Positions 44,539 to 53,319 of a stretch of DNA of 64,000 bases are shown in pieces (within the stretch, counting starts at the first letter, position 1; the number at the start of each line of letters is the position of its first letter). The translations under genes were made by a program, and so were the position numbers. This DNA comes from an uncultured Roseibium sp. (GTDB lineage Bacteria > Pseudomonadota > Alphaproteobacteria > Rhizobiales > Stappiaceae), in contig NZ_OY780957.1 of the NCBI RefSeq assembly GCF_963675985.1, forward strand, positions 1,511,501-1,575,500, in the 5' to 3' direction. The notes below the pieces were generated by a model. It was not told the origin of the DNA. It was given only the letters and a program-made list of their open reading frames with translations, and made no database searches.

Positions 44539-44676
44539 TTGTCAACCTGTTGGCTGTGTTTGGCTTTGGTAGATCGCTCTGATGTTCGAGCGTCTCGATT
44601 TTTGGAAGACGACACGGCTGAGAGAGACGCCTGAAGTCCGTTCAAAAGAGCACATTGCACATCGAAAAAAGTTGGC
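44539..44676 (+). repeat. Dispersed repeat B, short copy (138 bp)
   Basis: Aligns with 48939-49148 in two blocks: 44539-44601 with 48939-49001, and the last 65 or so bases with the end of the other copy. The longer copy has about 70 extra bases in between. It lies between the LysR stop and the PuuB-like gene stop, in non-coding DNA. No transposase or terminal repeat was seen, so its nature is unknown. Confidence 0.75.
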
Positions 44677-44690
44677 CATACCTCCCGGTC

Positions 44691-45995
44691 TTATCGACCG
44701 ATTGCATCCAGGAACTGGTACCAGCCGGCGACGAGCCGAACGGCGGGTTCGCGAATGGGGTAGAATGGAACGGGCTTGAGTGGCTGCGCAGTGAGAAGGC
44801 CGAGATCGGGGCTCTGGCCTGCAACGAGGGCGGCCACGTATTTGCCCATCATGGAAGACAGCGCGACGCCTGTTCCGTTGTAGCCGACGCTGTAGACAAC
44901 ACGATCATCGAGCCGGCCGGCATGCGGAATGCTGTCCATCGTCATCGCAACGAGTCCAGACCAGCGATGCGTTATCGCCACTTCCGCAAGTTCAGGAAAC
45001 TGGCGCACCATTGCCCTGTGCAAGGCGGTGAAGGCACTTTCGGAATCCGTCTTGCCGAAGGCGCCGCGGCCGCCGTAAAGCAGTCGGTCTCCGGACTTGC
45101 GAAACCAGCGCATCATGCGTCTTGTTTCCGTGTAGCTGCGGCCGGTCGACAGCAGGGCTTCGCCAGGCGTACCGGTGAGCGGCTGGGTGGCGATCATCGC
45201 CGAACGAAACGGAACGATCGATGTCCGCACCGGCGCTGCCGCCGGCGTCAGGTCCGAATAGGAGTTGGTGGCGATCACCGCCTGCTTGGCGCGGACCGTG
45301 CCGCCGGGTGTTTCGAGAACAACGCCGGATCCGTCCTTCCGCAGCGCGGTGACCGGCGCCTTTTCAAAAACATCGATACCGGACGCCTTCAGCCCGGACG
45401 CGATGCCAAGCGCGAAGTTCAGCGGATGGATGATACCTCCATGCTCATTGAGCACTCCGCCGACGAAATCGCGGGAACCCGTCTCTTGTTCAACGTCTTT
45501 TGCGGAGAGTATGGAGCAGGCATTGTCGCCGAGTGTGGTGCGCAGCCAGTCGGCCTCCTTCGTCACGGCGGCGAGGGTCACCGCATTATGCGCGCACTGC
45601 AGCGATCCTGTCGGCTGGTAATCGGCCGCGGCGATGGCGTAGTCCTCGATCAGCTCCGCCACATGTTCGATGGATTCGACGCCGATATCATGCATGCGCC
45701 GGGCGGTTTCGATGCCATAGCGGGCGGCAATCTCGGAAAAGGCGATGCGGAACTTGCCGGACACGACGCCGCCGTTCCGGCCGCTCGCGCCCCAGCCGAT
45801 CCGGCTTGCCTCGAGGACCACGGATGAAAGGCCCAGCCGCTGAAGATAGCGTGCGGTGCTGAGGCCCGTATAACCGCCGCCTATAATGGCGACGTCATAT
45901 TGGCGATCGCCTGACAACGCGGCGAAGTCGGGACGGCTGGTGGCAGTTTCCTGCCAGAGCGAACTGATGTCAGGAAATGGAGGGTGGGCGGTCAT
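44691..45995 (-). CDS. FAD-dependent oxidase, gamma-glutamylputrescine-oxidase (PuuB/OrdL) like
   Basis: A 434-residue DAO-fold flavoprotein. FAD motif VAIIGGGYTGLSTARYLQ is near residue 32, then ASRIGWGASGRNGGVVSGKF, typical of PuuB-type oxidases, and C-terminal GYNGTGVALSSMMGKYVA. It should oxidise an amine such as a gamma-glutamyl polyamine. ATG 45995 (MTAHPPFPDI) follows GGAAG at 8 bp; an upstream GTG at 46037 lacks support. The regulator that follows on the other strand (46691) and the remnant beside it may once have controlled this gene. No PuuA/C/D genes are present. Confidence 0.88.
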   Translation of the reverse strand: MTAHPPFPDISSLWQETATSRPDFAALSGDRQYDVAIIGGGYTGLSTARYLQRLGLSSVVLEASRIGWGASGRNGGVVSGKFRIAFSEIAARYGIETARRMHDIGVESIEHVAELIEDYAIAAADYQPTGSLQCAHNAVTLAAVTKEADWLRTTLGDNACSILSAKDVEQETGSRDFVGGVLNEHGGIIHPLNFALGIASGLKASGIDVFEKAPVTALRKDGSGVVLETPGGTVRAKQAVIATNSYSDLTPAAAPVRTSIVPFRSAMIATQPLTGTPGEALLSTGRSYTETRRMMRWFRKSGDRLLYGGRGAFGKTDSESAFTALHRAMVRQFPELAEVAITHRWSGLVAMTMDSIPHAGRLDDRVVYSVGYNGTGVALSSMMGKYVAALVAGQSPDLGLLTAQPLKPVPFYPIREPAVRLVAGWYQFLDAIGR

Positions 45996-46416
45996 GTTGT
46001 TGCTTCCGTTCTGAGGCTGCCGGTGTGATCTGCCCAACGCCTACTCGTTCCGCGTTCACGGCATTCGCGACCTCTTTCAACAAGGTGACATGGAAATCGG
46101 GCCGGCGGTTCCACGAAATCGGAGAATGCAGACCCGCGAAGGCATGCGGGCTGAAAGGCTTCCGCCGTTGCCTCGTCGTTCTTGACGCCCGGACCGATTT
46201 GCATGGATTCGCGCAGTTGCTTGTCGAAGGCGGAGGGCCGCTCGTCCATCAGCGTCAGTCGAGGCGACAAATATCGCCGCACGACAGTCAATGTCCTGCT
46301 TCCCGGTTCTTGTCTGAAGAGTTTGTGCAGTTCGTTTTTATGAGAAAATCAAATAAAGTCGATTGTTACAATTGATAAAAAGTTCTCTTTGCAGTTCCAT
46401 TATGTAATGGGCAAGC
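45996..46416. other. Gap with possible decayed coding sequence
   Basis: No supported gene. On the minus strand two overlapping frames between 46000 and 46250 look protein-like (AFAGLHSPISWNRRPDFHV in one, MQIGPGVKNDEATAEAF in the next), as if a small gene carried a frameshift, but I recognise no family. The right part (46300-46400) is A+T-rich. Confidence 0.3.
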
Positions 46417-46650
46417 TGAGATGATCGCTGCCATCGATCGCGGTTTTGCCGGTATCGAAAGGGATATGGACGAAGCGAGGATTATTAGCGCGGAACTGAA
46501 ACCATCTCGCTGTCGGTCTCGGTCAGCGACACCACGCACTGGACGATGCCGCCCATGGCGGAATTCAACAAGCAATTTCCCGCGGTGGGCATCGGCTACC
46601 AGTCGGCGGTGGTTGCGCTCTCCGGTCGACGGCATGAGCGGCGGTGGATC
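46417..46650 (+). pseudogene. Frameshifted remnant of a GcvA-type LysR regulator
   Basis: Translation from 46421 gives GFAGIERDMDEARI, and after a frame change near 46490 gives TISLSVSVSDTTHWTMPPM then AEFNKQFPAVGIGYQ. These align in order with GFSGIEKGIEEINARV and VTLSASTAFTMHWLMPRL then PRLKERHPTVDLRLQ of the intact LysR gene that starts 41 bp further on. The helix-turn-helix part and the C-terminal part are missing. It is a partial duplicate or a replaced older regulator. Confidence 0.75.
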
Positions 46651-46690
46651 GCGACTTGTGCGTCAGTAAACCCGATTATAACATCAACTC

Positions 46691-47662
46691 ATGAGAAGCT
46701 TACGACGCAGCCTGCCAAGCGGCAATGCTCTGTTCTTTTTCGAAGCTGCGGCGCGCTGCGGCAATCTCACGCGCGCTGCCGAAGACCTTTGCGTGACGCA
46801 ACCTGCCGTCAGCAAGATGCTGGCGAGAATGGAGGCGCATCTCGGAGTCAAGCTGTTCGAGCGTGTTCGGACCGGCATTGAACTCACTGAAAACGGCAAG
46901 ATCCTCTATCATCAAATAGCGGAAGGTTTCAGCGGCATCGAAAAGGGCATCGAGGAGATCAATGCCCGGGTTACAGGCTTGCAGGCCGTTACGCTGTCCG
47001 CATCGACCGCTTTTACGATGCACTGGCTCATGCCGCGGCTTCCCCGGCTGAAAGAACGGCATCCGACCGTAGACCTGCGCCTGCAGTTGAATCCGGGTCG
47101 CATCGGCGAGCCGATGGTCGACGTCGATCTGTGCGTGGGCTTGCTCAAGGAGGATGACATTCCCGCGGAGCGCATCGTACTGATGCCTGAAACACTGATT
47201 GCCGTCTGCAGCGCGAGTTATAACGAGCAGGTCCCTCGTGATGCGCAAGGCGCGCCCGTCAACACCATGCTCCTTATGGGCGACAGTGAGTATGGCTGGC
47301 ACAACCGTTTCGCAGGATTCGCTGCAGAAAAGCAGGCTTCTTACAATGCCTTGCGCTTCGACGATTATTCCGTCGTGGTACAGGCTGCGGTTCTCGGCCA
47401 GGGCGTGGCGCTCGGTTGGCTGAACGTTGTTGCAGGATGTCTTGTCGCCAAATCCCTCCTGCCCGCAAAGCAGGAAATCATCGTCACAGGTCGCCAATGC
47501 TGCCTCGTCTCTCCGCAGGGCCGATCTGATAACCCGATCGTTGCTGCTGTGCGTGACTGGATTGCGGAGGAGATGCGCCAGGACCTGTTGGCACTCGACG
47601 CCGAATATCCCCTCCTGAATCTGGCGGCAAAATTCCTCGAAGCCAGGGTACAACTGGGCTAG
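46691..47662 (+). CDS. LysR-family transcriptional regulator (GcvA type)
   Basis: A 323-residue LysR regulator with helix-turn-helix at about 18-75 (GNLTRAAEDLCVTQPAVSKM) followed by the effector domain (SASTAFTMHWLMPRLPRLKE at the hinge). It lies immediately after a frameshifted remnant of a close relative. The targets could be the PuuB-like oxidase on the left or the HAD hydrolase on the right. Start ATG 46691 gives a full N terminus (RRSLPSGNALFFFEAAAR). Confidence 0.9.
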   Translation: MRSLRRSLPSGNALFFFEAAARCGNLTRAAEDLCVTQPAVSKMLARMEAHLGVKLFERVRTGIELTENGKILYHQIAEGFSGIEKGIEEINARVTGLQAVTLSASTAFTMHWLMPRLPRLKERHPTVDLRLQLNPGRIGEPMVDVDLCVGLLKEDDIPAERIVLMPETLIAVCSASYNEQVPRDAQGAPVNTMLLMGDSEYGWHNRFAGFAAEKQASYNALRFDDYSVVVQAAVLGQGVALGWLNVVAGCLVAKSLLPAKQEIIVTGRQCCLVSPQGRSDNPIVAAVRDWIAEEMRQDLLALDAEYPLLNLAAKFLEARVQLG

Positions 47663-47846
47663 GTCCGTGACCTGGAGATCGCCATTGGATTCGGCGGTGC
47701 CAGTCACTCGACCGGGTCCTCCGAGCATCACCATCATTATAACTTCAGGCAATGGCAGCTCTGATAATTATTGAATTGTCCGACGCTGGGCGCCGCCGTA
47801 TCAAACTGACGGTCAGTCGGACCATGCGATCGCTCCGGACTGTCTG

Positions 47847-47944
47847 GAGCACGTTGCGAAAAAGTGGATACCGGTTTTTCGCAACAAGACGCGCGTCAGA
47901 AACGGATAGAGCATGTCCCGTGAATTCGTATGAACGCGACATGC
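47847..47944 (+). repeat. Dispersed 98-bp double-hairpin repeat, copy 2
   Basis: Same length, orientation and hairpin pair as 5580-5677, with eight substitutions. The first stem, TTGCGAAAAA/TTTTTCGCAA, is slightly longer here. It lies in the 385-bp gap between the LysR and HAD genes, where no other feature was seen. Confidence 0.85.
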
Positions 47945-48047
47945 ATTCGGCCATACCAATATGCCCGCTTCCAACCAACCGCTGGCACGCCGATAGAAAT
48001 GTGGTTGGCGACCTCATGTACAGTGGATACGAGACAGGGGAAACGTG

Positions 48048-48764
48048 ATGGAACTGAAGGAATTCAAAATACTGACCTTCGACGTGGTCGGAACCTTGAT
48101 CGATTTCGAGGCGGGGATCGTGAATTATATCCGGCCGATCGCCGAGCGAAGCGGCGTCGACGTGGACGATGAAACCATTCTTCTCGCCTATGGCAAGGCG
48201 GAGGGCATAGAACACGAGCGCACCCCGGGGTTGCCTTTTACCGAAATGATGGAGCCGTGCTACCTCGCCATGGCTTCGGAGCTCGGCCTGGAATGCGACG
48301 ATGCCTCACGCGACGGGTTTCGGAAGTCGATTCCGGATTGGCCGGCCTTTCCCGACAGTGTCGCGGCACTCAAGCGCCTGTCCCGACATTTCAGGCTCGT
48401 AGCGATGACAAACTCCGACAACTGGGCCTATGGCTGCTTTTCCGCAACACTTGGCGAGCCGTTCGACAGCAAGGTCACGGCGGAGGATGTGGAGAGTTGC
48501 AAGCCCGATCCCCAGTTCTTCGGTTTTGCGCGCGGGCTCCAGTCTCCTCTCGGTTTCCGCAAGGCGGACTATCTGCACGTTGCGCAAAGCCAGTTTCATG
48601 ACATCGGCGTTGCCAAGGCGCTCGGATACAAGACGTGCTGGATCCAGCGGCGCAAGGGTCGCGAGGGGTTTGGCGCCTCCCCGGAACCGACCGAGGTCAC
48701 CGCCCCCGACTATCATTTCGCCAGCCTGGCGGAATTGGCGGATGCCGTGGAGGCCGCGGCCTGA
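48048..48764 (+). CDS. HAD-IA hydrolase, haloacid dehalogenase type II-like
   Basis: A 238-residue hydrolase with HAD motif I TFDVVGTLIDF (nucleophile Asp12; the second acidic position is Val, as in dehalogenases rather than phosphatases), motif II VAMTNSDN, motif III lysine in ESCKPDPQFF and a motif IV region HVAQSQFHDIGVAKALGY. Lack of the second aspartate and length suggest C-halogen or similar chemistry rather than phosphate removal, but the closest relatives are mostly uncharacterised. ATG 48048 is preferred to the GTG one codon earlier; AGGGG lies upstream. Monocistronic by its surroundings. Confidence 0.87.
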   Translation: MELKEFKILTFDVVGTLIDFEAGIVNYIRPIAERSGVDVDDETILLAYGKAEGIEHERTPGLPFTEMMEPCYLAMASELGLECDDASRDGFRKSIPDWPAFPDSVAALKRLSRHFRLVAMTNSDNWAYGCFSATLGEPFDSKVTAEDVESCKPDPQFFGFARGLQSPLGFRKADYLHVAQSQFHDIGVAKALGYKTCWIQRRKGREGFGASPEPTEVTAPDYHFASLAELADAVEAAA

Positions 48765-48938
48765 GCGACGCCACGCGTTGGCCGGCGTATCAGTACGACA
48801 CGAGTTCCTGTGTCGAACGTTTTTCTGCGGGGCGTGTCCGGCCAGGGCACGCCCGTCTGTTCTCCCGCGATTTTTCCCTTGTTTCCCTTTCTGTGCGCAG
48901 GCGTTTAGAACCTGCGTTTCGGTTGGCTTTCATCGGCG

Positions 48939-49148
48939 TTGCCAACTTGTTGACTGTGTTTGGCTTTGGTAGATCGCTTCGATGTTCGAGCCTCTCGATC
49001 TTCCGGCTGCGCCGAAACAATCTGTCCACATCCTCATACCGGCACTTAAGAGAAGATGCTTTCGGTCTGTGGGACGACTACACTGCTGAAATGAACGCCT
49101 AAAGTCCGTTCAAAAGAGCACCTTGCACATCGAAAAAATTAAGTTGGC
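48939..49148 (+). repeat. Dispersed repeat B, long copy (210 bp)
   Basis: Partner of 44539-44676. Outer blocks are well conserved (for example TGTTTGGCTTTGGTAGATCG and AGTCCGTTCAAAAGAGCAC) and an inner segment of about 70 bp is unique to this copy. It ends 17 bp before the yegS-like start, so it may carry or have displaced that gene's promoter. The 400-bp gap contains nothing else recognisable apart from a weak hairpin at 48830-48854. Confidence 0.75.
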
Positions 49149-49164
49149 AGTACCGGGCCCTGAA

Positions 49165-50076
49165 ATGACTGGAAGCCATTTACGTCTTGTTCTCAACGGT
49201 AAGTCCGCTCAGCGCGAAGACGTGCGCGCCGCGGTGGGTCAGCTGCGCGATGCCGGCCATGAGGTGTCAGTCCGCGTGACCTGGGAAGGCGGCGATACGG
49301 AACGCCTGACCCGGGAAGCGCTCGCCCAGGCGGACGAAGACGGAATCGATTGCCTGGTCGCAGGTGGCGGCGACGGCACCATGAATGCGCTCGTCGCCAC
49401 GCTCCATGCGGAACTGCCGGAGGATGAAAAGCCGCCGTTTTCCCTGGCTGTTCTGCCGCTAGGAACCGCGAACGATTTTGCGACCGGGATGGGGCTTGAT
49501 CCACAGGATCTGACCGGTTGCCTGAAGATTGCGGCCGAAGCGGAGGCGAAGCCGACCGACATTGGCCTGGTCAACGGACGGGCATTCATCAATATGGCGA
49601 CCGGCGGCTTCGGCGCCAGCGTGACCACGGAGACGGATCCACGTCTGAAGAATACCCTCGGCGGGGCCGCCTATCTCTTCACCGGCCTGAACCGGTTTGC
49701 CGAACTCGACGCCAATGAAGGCCGGATCGAGGGCGATGGCTTTTCCTGGGAAGGGGCCTTTCTCGCCCTTGCCATCGGCAATGGCCGTCAGGCGGGAGGC
49801 GGCTTCCAGCTTTGCCCCGAGGCGGACCTCAACGACGGCAAGCTGGACCTGACCATTATTCCCGCTCCCCAGGCAGCCGATGTCCCGGATATCCTTGCCC
49901 GCCTTCTGCAGGGCGGCCTTGAAGGCCTGCGCGGTCGGGTGGTGAAGAAGCAATTGTCGGCCTTGAGCATCCATGCGGACCGGCCCCTGCAGATCAACCT
50001 CGACGGAGAACCGCTGCATTCGGCGGATATCGAAGTGCAGGCGTTGCAGAGCCGTATCGTCCTGAAACGTCCTTGA
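49165..50076 (+). CDS. yegS: Lipid kinase YegS-like (diacylglycerol kinase family)
   Basis: A 303-residue ATP-dependent lipid kinase that phosphorylates phosphatidylglycerol or diacylglycerol-like lipids at the inner face of the membrane. It has the phosphate-binding GGGDGTMNALV (Gly67 onwards), PLGTANDFATGMG and the C-terminal QINLDGEPL strand. Length matches Escherichia coli YegS (299). ATG 49165 is used; a TTG 42 bp upstream would run into the repeat. Transcribed alone. Confidence 0.92.
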   Translation: MTGSHLRLVLNGKSAQREDVRAAVGQLRDAGHEVSVRVTWEGGDTERLTREALAQADEDGIDCLVAGGGDGTMNALVATLHAELPEDEKPPFSLAVLPLGTANDFATGMGLDPQDLTGCLKIAAEAEAKPTDIGLVNGRAFINMATGGFGASVTTETDPRLKNTLGGAAYLFTGLNRFAELDANEGRIEGDGFSWEGAFLALAIGNGRQAGGGFQLCPEADLNDGKLDLTIIPAPQAADVPDILARLLQGGLEGLRGRVVKKQLSALSIHADRPLQINLDGEPLHSADIEVQALQSRIVLKRP

Positions 50077-50163
50077 GCCTGCATCTGACCGGTCCTGTCA
50101 AATGTCGGGCGTGTCGCAAGTCTCACAGTCGGACAGGTCTTTCCCGTTTGGGGGGGCGATTTC

Positions 50164-50328
50164 CAGGTTTCATTAACTTTTCAATTCCAAAGAGCGCCGA
50201 AAGCAGATCGTTTTGATCGCGGGCGCTCCAGTGACCGGCAAAGTCGAAGCCTTTCATGAGCCAAAGCATGGCTTCAAAGCCGGCGATGGTTTTCCTTTCA
50301 GAATTGAACGATCTGACCCCACCGATCC
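50164..50328 (-). mobile_element. Fragment of an IS6-family transposase gene (C terminus), copy 1
   Basis: Translates on the minus strand to VRSFNSERKTIAGFEAMLW then LMKGFDFAGHWSARDQND, matching the last 50 or so residues of IS6-type transposases (FRSF-ARRTLAGYEAM-KGQ pattern). It is about 165 bp, homologous to 52855-53020 or so, with no N-terminal catalytic part and no terminal repeats. It lies right after yegS and beside the chemoreceptor terminator. Confidence 0.72.
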
Positions 50329-50336
50329 GGTCAAGC

Positions 50337-50363
50337 AAAAACAGGCCCGCGCGGGCCTGTTTT
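50337..50363. terminator. Bidirectional terminator next to the chemoreceptor gene
   Basis: Perfect palindrome with ACAGGCCCGC immediately followed by GCGGGCCTGT, flanked by AAAA on the left and TTTT on the right. It works in either direction: it ends the chemoreceptor message on the minus strand, 25 bp after that stop codon. Confidence 0.85.
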
Positions 50364-50387
50364 CATTTCGGGATTTTGCCTTTTGGA

Positions 50388-52589
50388 TCAGGCGGCGCGC
50401 ACCTGGGAAAGGAATGTCTCGACCTGGGTCTTGAGCATCTCGGATTTGCTGCTGAGCTCGCTCGCGGTTGCCGTGACCTGGGTCGCGGCGGTTCCGGTTT
50501 CGCTTGCCGCCCGGGTGACTTCCAGGATGTTTCCGGTCACCTCCTCGGTGCCGGCCGCCGCCTGCTCGACGTTTCGGGCGATTTCGCCCGTTGCGGCCGT
50601 CTGCTCTTCAACCGCGGAGGCGATGCTGGTCGCGATGTCGTTCATTTCGCCGATCGTATTCGCGATCGCCTGAATGGCGGAGACCGCATCATCGGTTTCG
50701 CTTTGAATGGCGCTGATCTGCTGGCCGATATCCTCGGTCGCCTTGGCGGTCTGGCTGGCCAGTTCCTTGACTTCAGCGGCAACGACCGCAAAGCCCTTAC
50801 CGGCATCGCCCGCGCGCGCCGCCTCGATCGTGGCATTCAGGGCAAGCAGGTTGGTCTGTTCCGCAATATCGGAGATCAGGCTGATCACGTCGCCGATTTT
50901 CTGGGCCGCCAGGGCAAGGCCCTGAACCTGTTTGTCGGTATGATCCGCCTGAGACACGGCATCGCCGGCAATCGACGAGGACTGATCCACCTGACGGGCG
51001 ATCTCCTGAATGGAGCTTGTCAGCTCTTCGGTCGCCGATGCGACGGTCTGCACGTTGGCGGATGCCTGTTCAGCAGCACTTGCAACGGTCGTCGCCCGCT
51101 GGTTTGTTTCATTGGCGATATTCGACATGGAATTCGCCGTGCTTTCCATTTCCGTTGAAGCGCCGGCGACCGCGCCCAGCAGTTCCGACACGGTTGCATC
51201 GAAGTCCTGCGTGATCTGCTCGATCCGCCTGGCCCGCTCCTCGCGTGCCTTCACCTCCTCCGCTTCCCGGGCAGCCATTTCGTCGGCCTTGATCATATTG
51301 TCCTTGAACACCTGGACGGCCATGGCCATATCGCCGACTTCGTCAGTTCTTTCCTGATATGGTATCTCGGTCGACGTATCATTCCCGGCCAGCTTCGTCA
51401 TGGATTGGGTTATGTTGACGATCGGCTTTGCAATACCGCGTGCGGCAAGAAACATGACGAAAGTTGCAGCCGCGCCTACGGTGATGCCGAGAATTACCAT
51501 CCACATGGTCGCAGACTGGGAGCGCTCAGTGAGCTTGGTCTGCAATTGACTGACATCTGCAAGCGCCACTGCCTTGGGCACCGAGATCACGACTGTCCAC
51601 GGTGTGTTATCTTCACTAAGGACGATAGGCGCAAAGATGTCGATCGCCTCGAACTTGCCATCGTCGATGACAGTGGACTTACCCGGGGCCATTGAATCCA
51701 TGCGCTCGGACCAGCTTGTTCCGGCTTCGGCGACCTTTTTGCCAATGAGATCGGCATCTTCACTGTAGGCAACGATCAGTCCGTTGTCGCTGATGATGCT
51801 CACACTTCCCTGCCCGTCAAACAGGCCGGCATCGACGCTTGTGGCTAGATTTTGCACGAAGTTCAGATTGAAATTGGCGCCGGCAATGCCTTGAAACTTG
51901 CCGTCGATCATTACGGGAACGGCAAAAGTAGCAAGTGAAACCAACTTTCCTTGATCGAGATAGGTCAGCGGGCCGATGACGCGTTCTTTGCCGGTTGAAC
52001 GCGGATCCAGATACCAGGCCCCCTTCTGCAAACCGTATGAAGCCATAGACGTGTCTTCGTACTCCACAAGGGCCTGCACCACTGCTTTGCCTGATGCGTC
52101 TTTTGTCCAGTAAGGAAGGAAACGACCAGTGTTATCGGAGCCGATATCGGTGCGGTTTTGATAGGCCGCGTCATCGCCATCGAGAGCGTTGGGCTCCCAG
52201 GCCGAGTAGGTGCCATTGATAGTGCTGCTTTGCTCGACGGTGTGACGGAGGATACCATTGAATTTCTCGCGCCGGATCTCAGCGGGCAAACCCTTGCTCG
52301 CCGACGCCAGTTCCGAAAACGTCGTCGCCATGTTGCGTGCGGTCTGGATCCCTGCGCTCAACCTTGACTTGATAACGCCCGCTTGGAGGCCGGCTTCATT
52401 CAATAGGCGCGCCTTGATTTGTCCGCCGATAATGCCCGTGGCGGTTTCCCCGACATACTCGTTCGTGTCACGAGTGAAAAACAGTGATGTTACCACCAGT
52501 GAAACAACAGTAAGAGCGACGCAAAAGATCGAAAATATTGCTATCTTCGATTGAATGCTGCCGAGACGAATGAAGCCACGACTTTTCAT
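50388..52589 (-). CDS. Methyl-accepting chemotaxis protein with dCache sensor
   Basis: A 733-residue membrane chemoreceptor. Membrane helix 1 is about 15-37, a periplasmic double-Cache domain about 40-330, helix 2 about 347-369 (MWMVILGITVGAAATFVMF), HAMP about 370-425, and the signalling domain 450-720 with the hairpin tip IAEQTNLLALNATIEAARAG. dCache domains usually bind amino acids or other small organic ligands. No C-terminal CheR/CheB pentapeptide is present (ends VETFLSQVRAA). The gene lies between two fragments of an IS6-type transposase in the same orientation and may have been acquired. No che genes are nearby. Confidence 0.95.
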   Translation of the reverse strand: MKSRGFIRLGSIQSKIAIFSIFCVALTVVSLVVTSLFFTRDTNEYVGETATGIIGGQIKARLLNEAGLQAGVIKSRLSAGIQTARNMATTFSELASASKGLPAEIRREKFNGILRHTVEQSSTINGTYSAWEPNALDGDDAAYQNRTDIGSDNTGRFLPYWTKDASGKAVVQALVEYEDTSMASYGLQKGAWYLDPRSTGKERVIGPLTYLDQGKLVSLATFAVPVMIDGKFQGIAGANFNLNFVQNLATSVDAGLFDGQGSVSIISDNGLIVAYSEDADLIGKKVAEAGTSWSERMDSMAPGKSTVIDDGKFEAIDIFAPIVLSEDNTPWTVVISVPKAVALADVSQLQTKLTERSQSATMWMVILGITVGAAATFVMFLAARGIAKPIVNITQSMTKLAGNDTSTEIPYQERTDEVGDMAMAVQVFKDNMIKADEMAAREAEEVKAREERARRIEQITQDFDATVSELLGAVAGASTEMESTANSMSNIANETNQRATTVASAAEQASANVQTVASATEELTSSIQEIARQVDQSSSIAGDAVSQADHTDKQVQGLALAAQKIGDVISLISDIAEQTNLLALNATIEAARAGDAGKGFAVVAAEVKELASQTAKATEDIGQQISAIQSETDDAVSAIQAIANTIGEMNDIATSIASAVEEQTAATGEIARNVEQAAAGTEEVTGNILEVTRAASETGTAATQVTATASELSSKSEMLKTQVETFLSQVRAA

Positions 52590-53319
52590 TTTCAGACCTT
52601 TCGAACAGTAACCGGACGGATCGGAGTTCCTGTTGCCATTGTTTTACAAGATTTGCGAATTAAATTAATTTATAGAAATAGCAAAATCCAAATAATTATT
52701 TGGATAAAATTTGCTATACCATGTAAAATATCGCAATCTTTGATATAATCTTTCACAGGTATATTAAAAATACGCTAACGATGCCCCTCAAAAACAGTGG
52801 GGTTGCCGTAAGGTTCGCTTACGGACAGATGCCTCCCGTTCTTGGAGCGGCTTTCAGGTTTTGCTCACGTTTTCAATTCCGAAGAGCGCCGCAGGCAGGC
52901 CGTTCTGCTCGCGGACGCTCCATTGACCGGCAAAGTCGAAGCCTTTCATGAGCCACAACATGGCCGAGAAGCCGCAAATGGTTTTTCTGGCTGAATTGAA
53001 CGATCTGAAACCACCGACCTTCGGCACGTTCTTCTTCACCCGGAAATGATTGCTCTCGATGCTCCAGTCACGATGCGGAACTCCAATTACAGGAGGGCCC
53101 TTTCAGCAGTTAAATCTCAAGACAGGGTAAACTCGAAGAATTTGGGACACGCCCTAACACTCGAAAACGATGAGGTTATTACAATTGGTTTGAAATCAAA
53201 CTATCAGCAGGCTAGAACTCCGAGACGGTTGCGCACCCCGGGCTCTTGGCGCGCGGGTTTAATCGGCGCGAAAAAGTTTACTGGCCTGGCTGGCCATCAA
53301 TTGGGGCGGATGCGAAACG
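52590..53319. other. Non-coding region, A+T-rich then IS remnant
   Basis: 52640-52790 is strongly A+T-rich and probably contains the chemoreceptor promoter. 52855-53090 is the IS6-type fragment. From 53091 to 53319 I see no gene, only short open frames without start signals; the ThDP-enzyme gene begins at 53320. Confidence 0.55.
52855..53090 (-). mobile_element. Fragment of an IS6-family transposase gene (C terminus), copy 2
   Basis: Minus-strand translation gives DWSIESNHFRVKKNVPKVGG and then FRSFNSARKTICGFSAML, LMKGFDFAGQWSVREQN. The glutamate in SIESNHFRVKK is the family position of the last catalytic residue of the DDE triad. About 80 residues remain and the N-terminal two thirds are gone. 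Same orientation as copy 1; the chemoreceptor gene lies between them. Confidence 0.75.
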
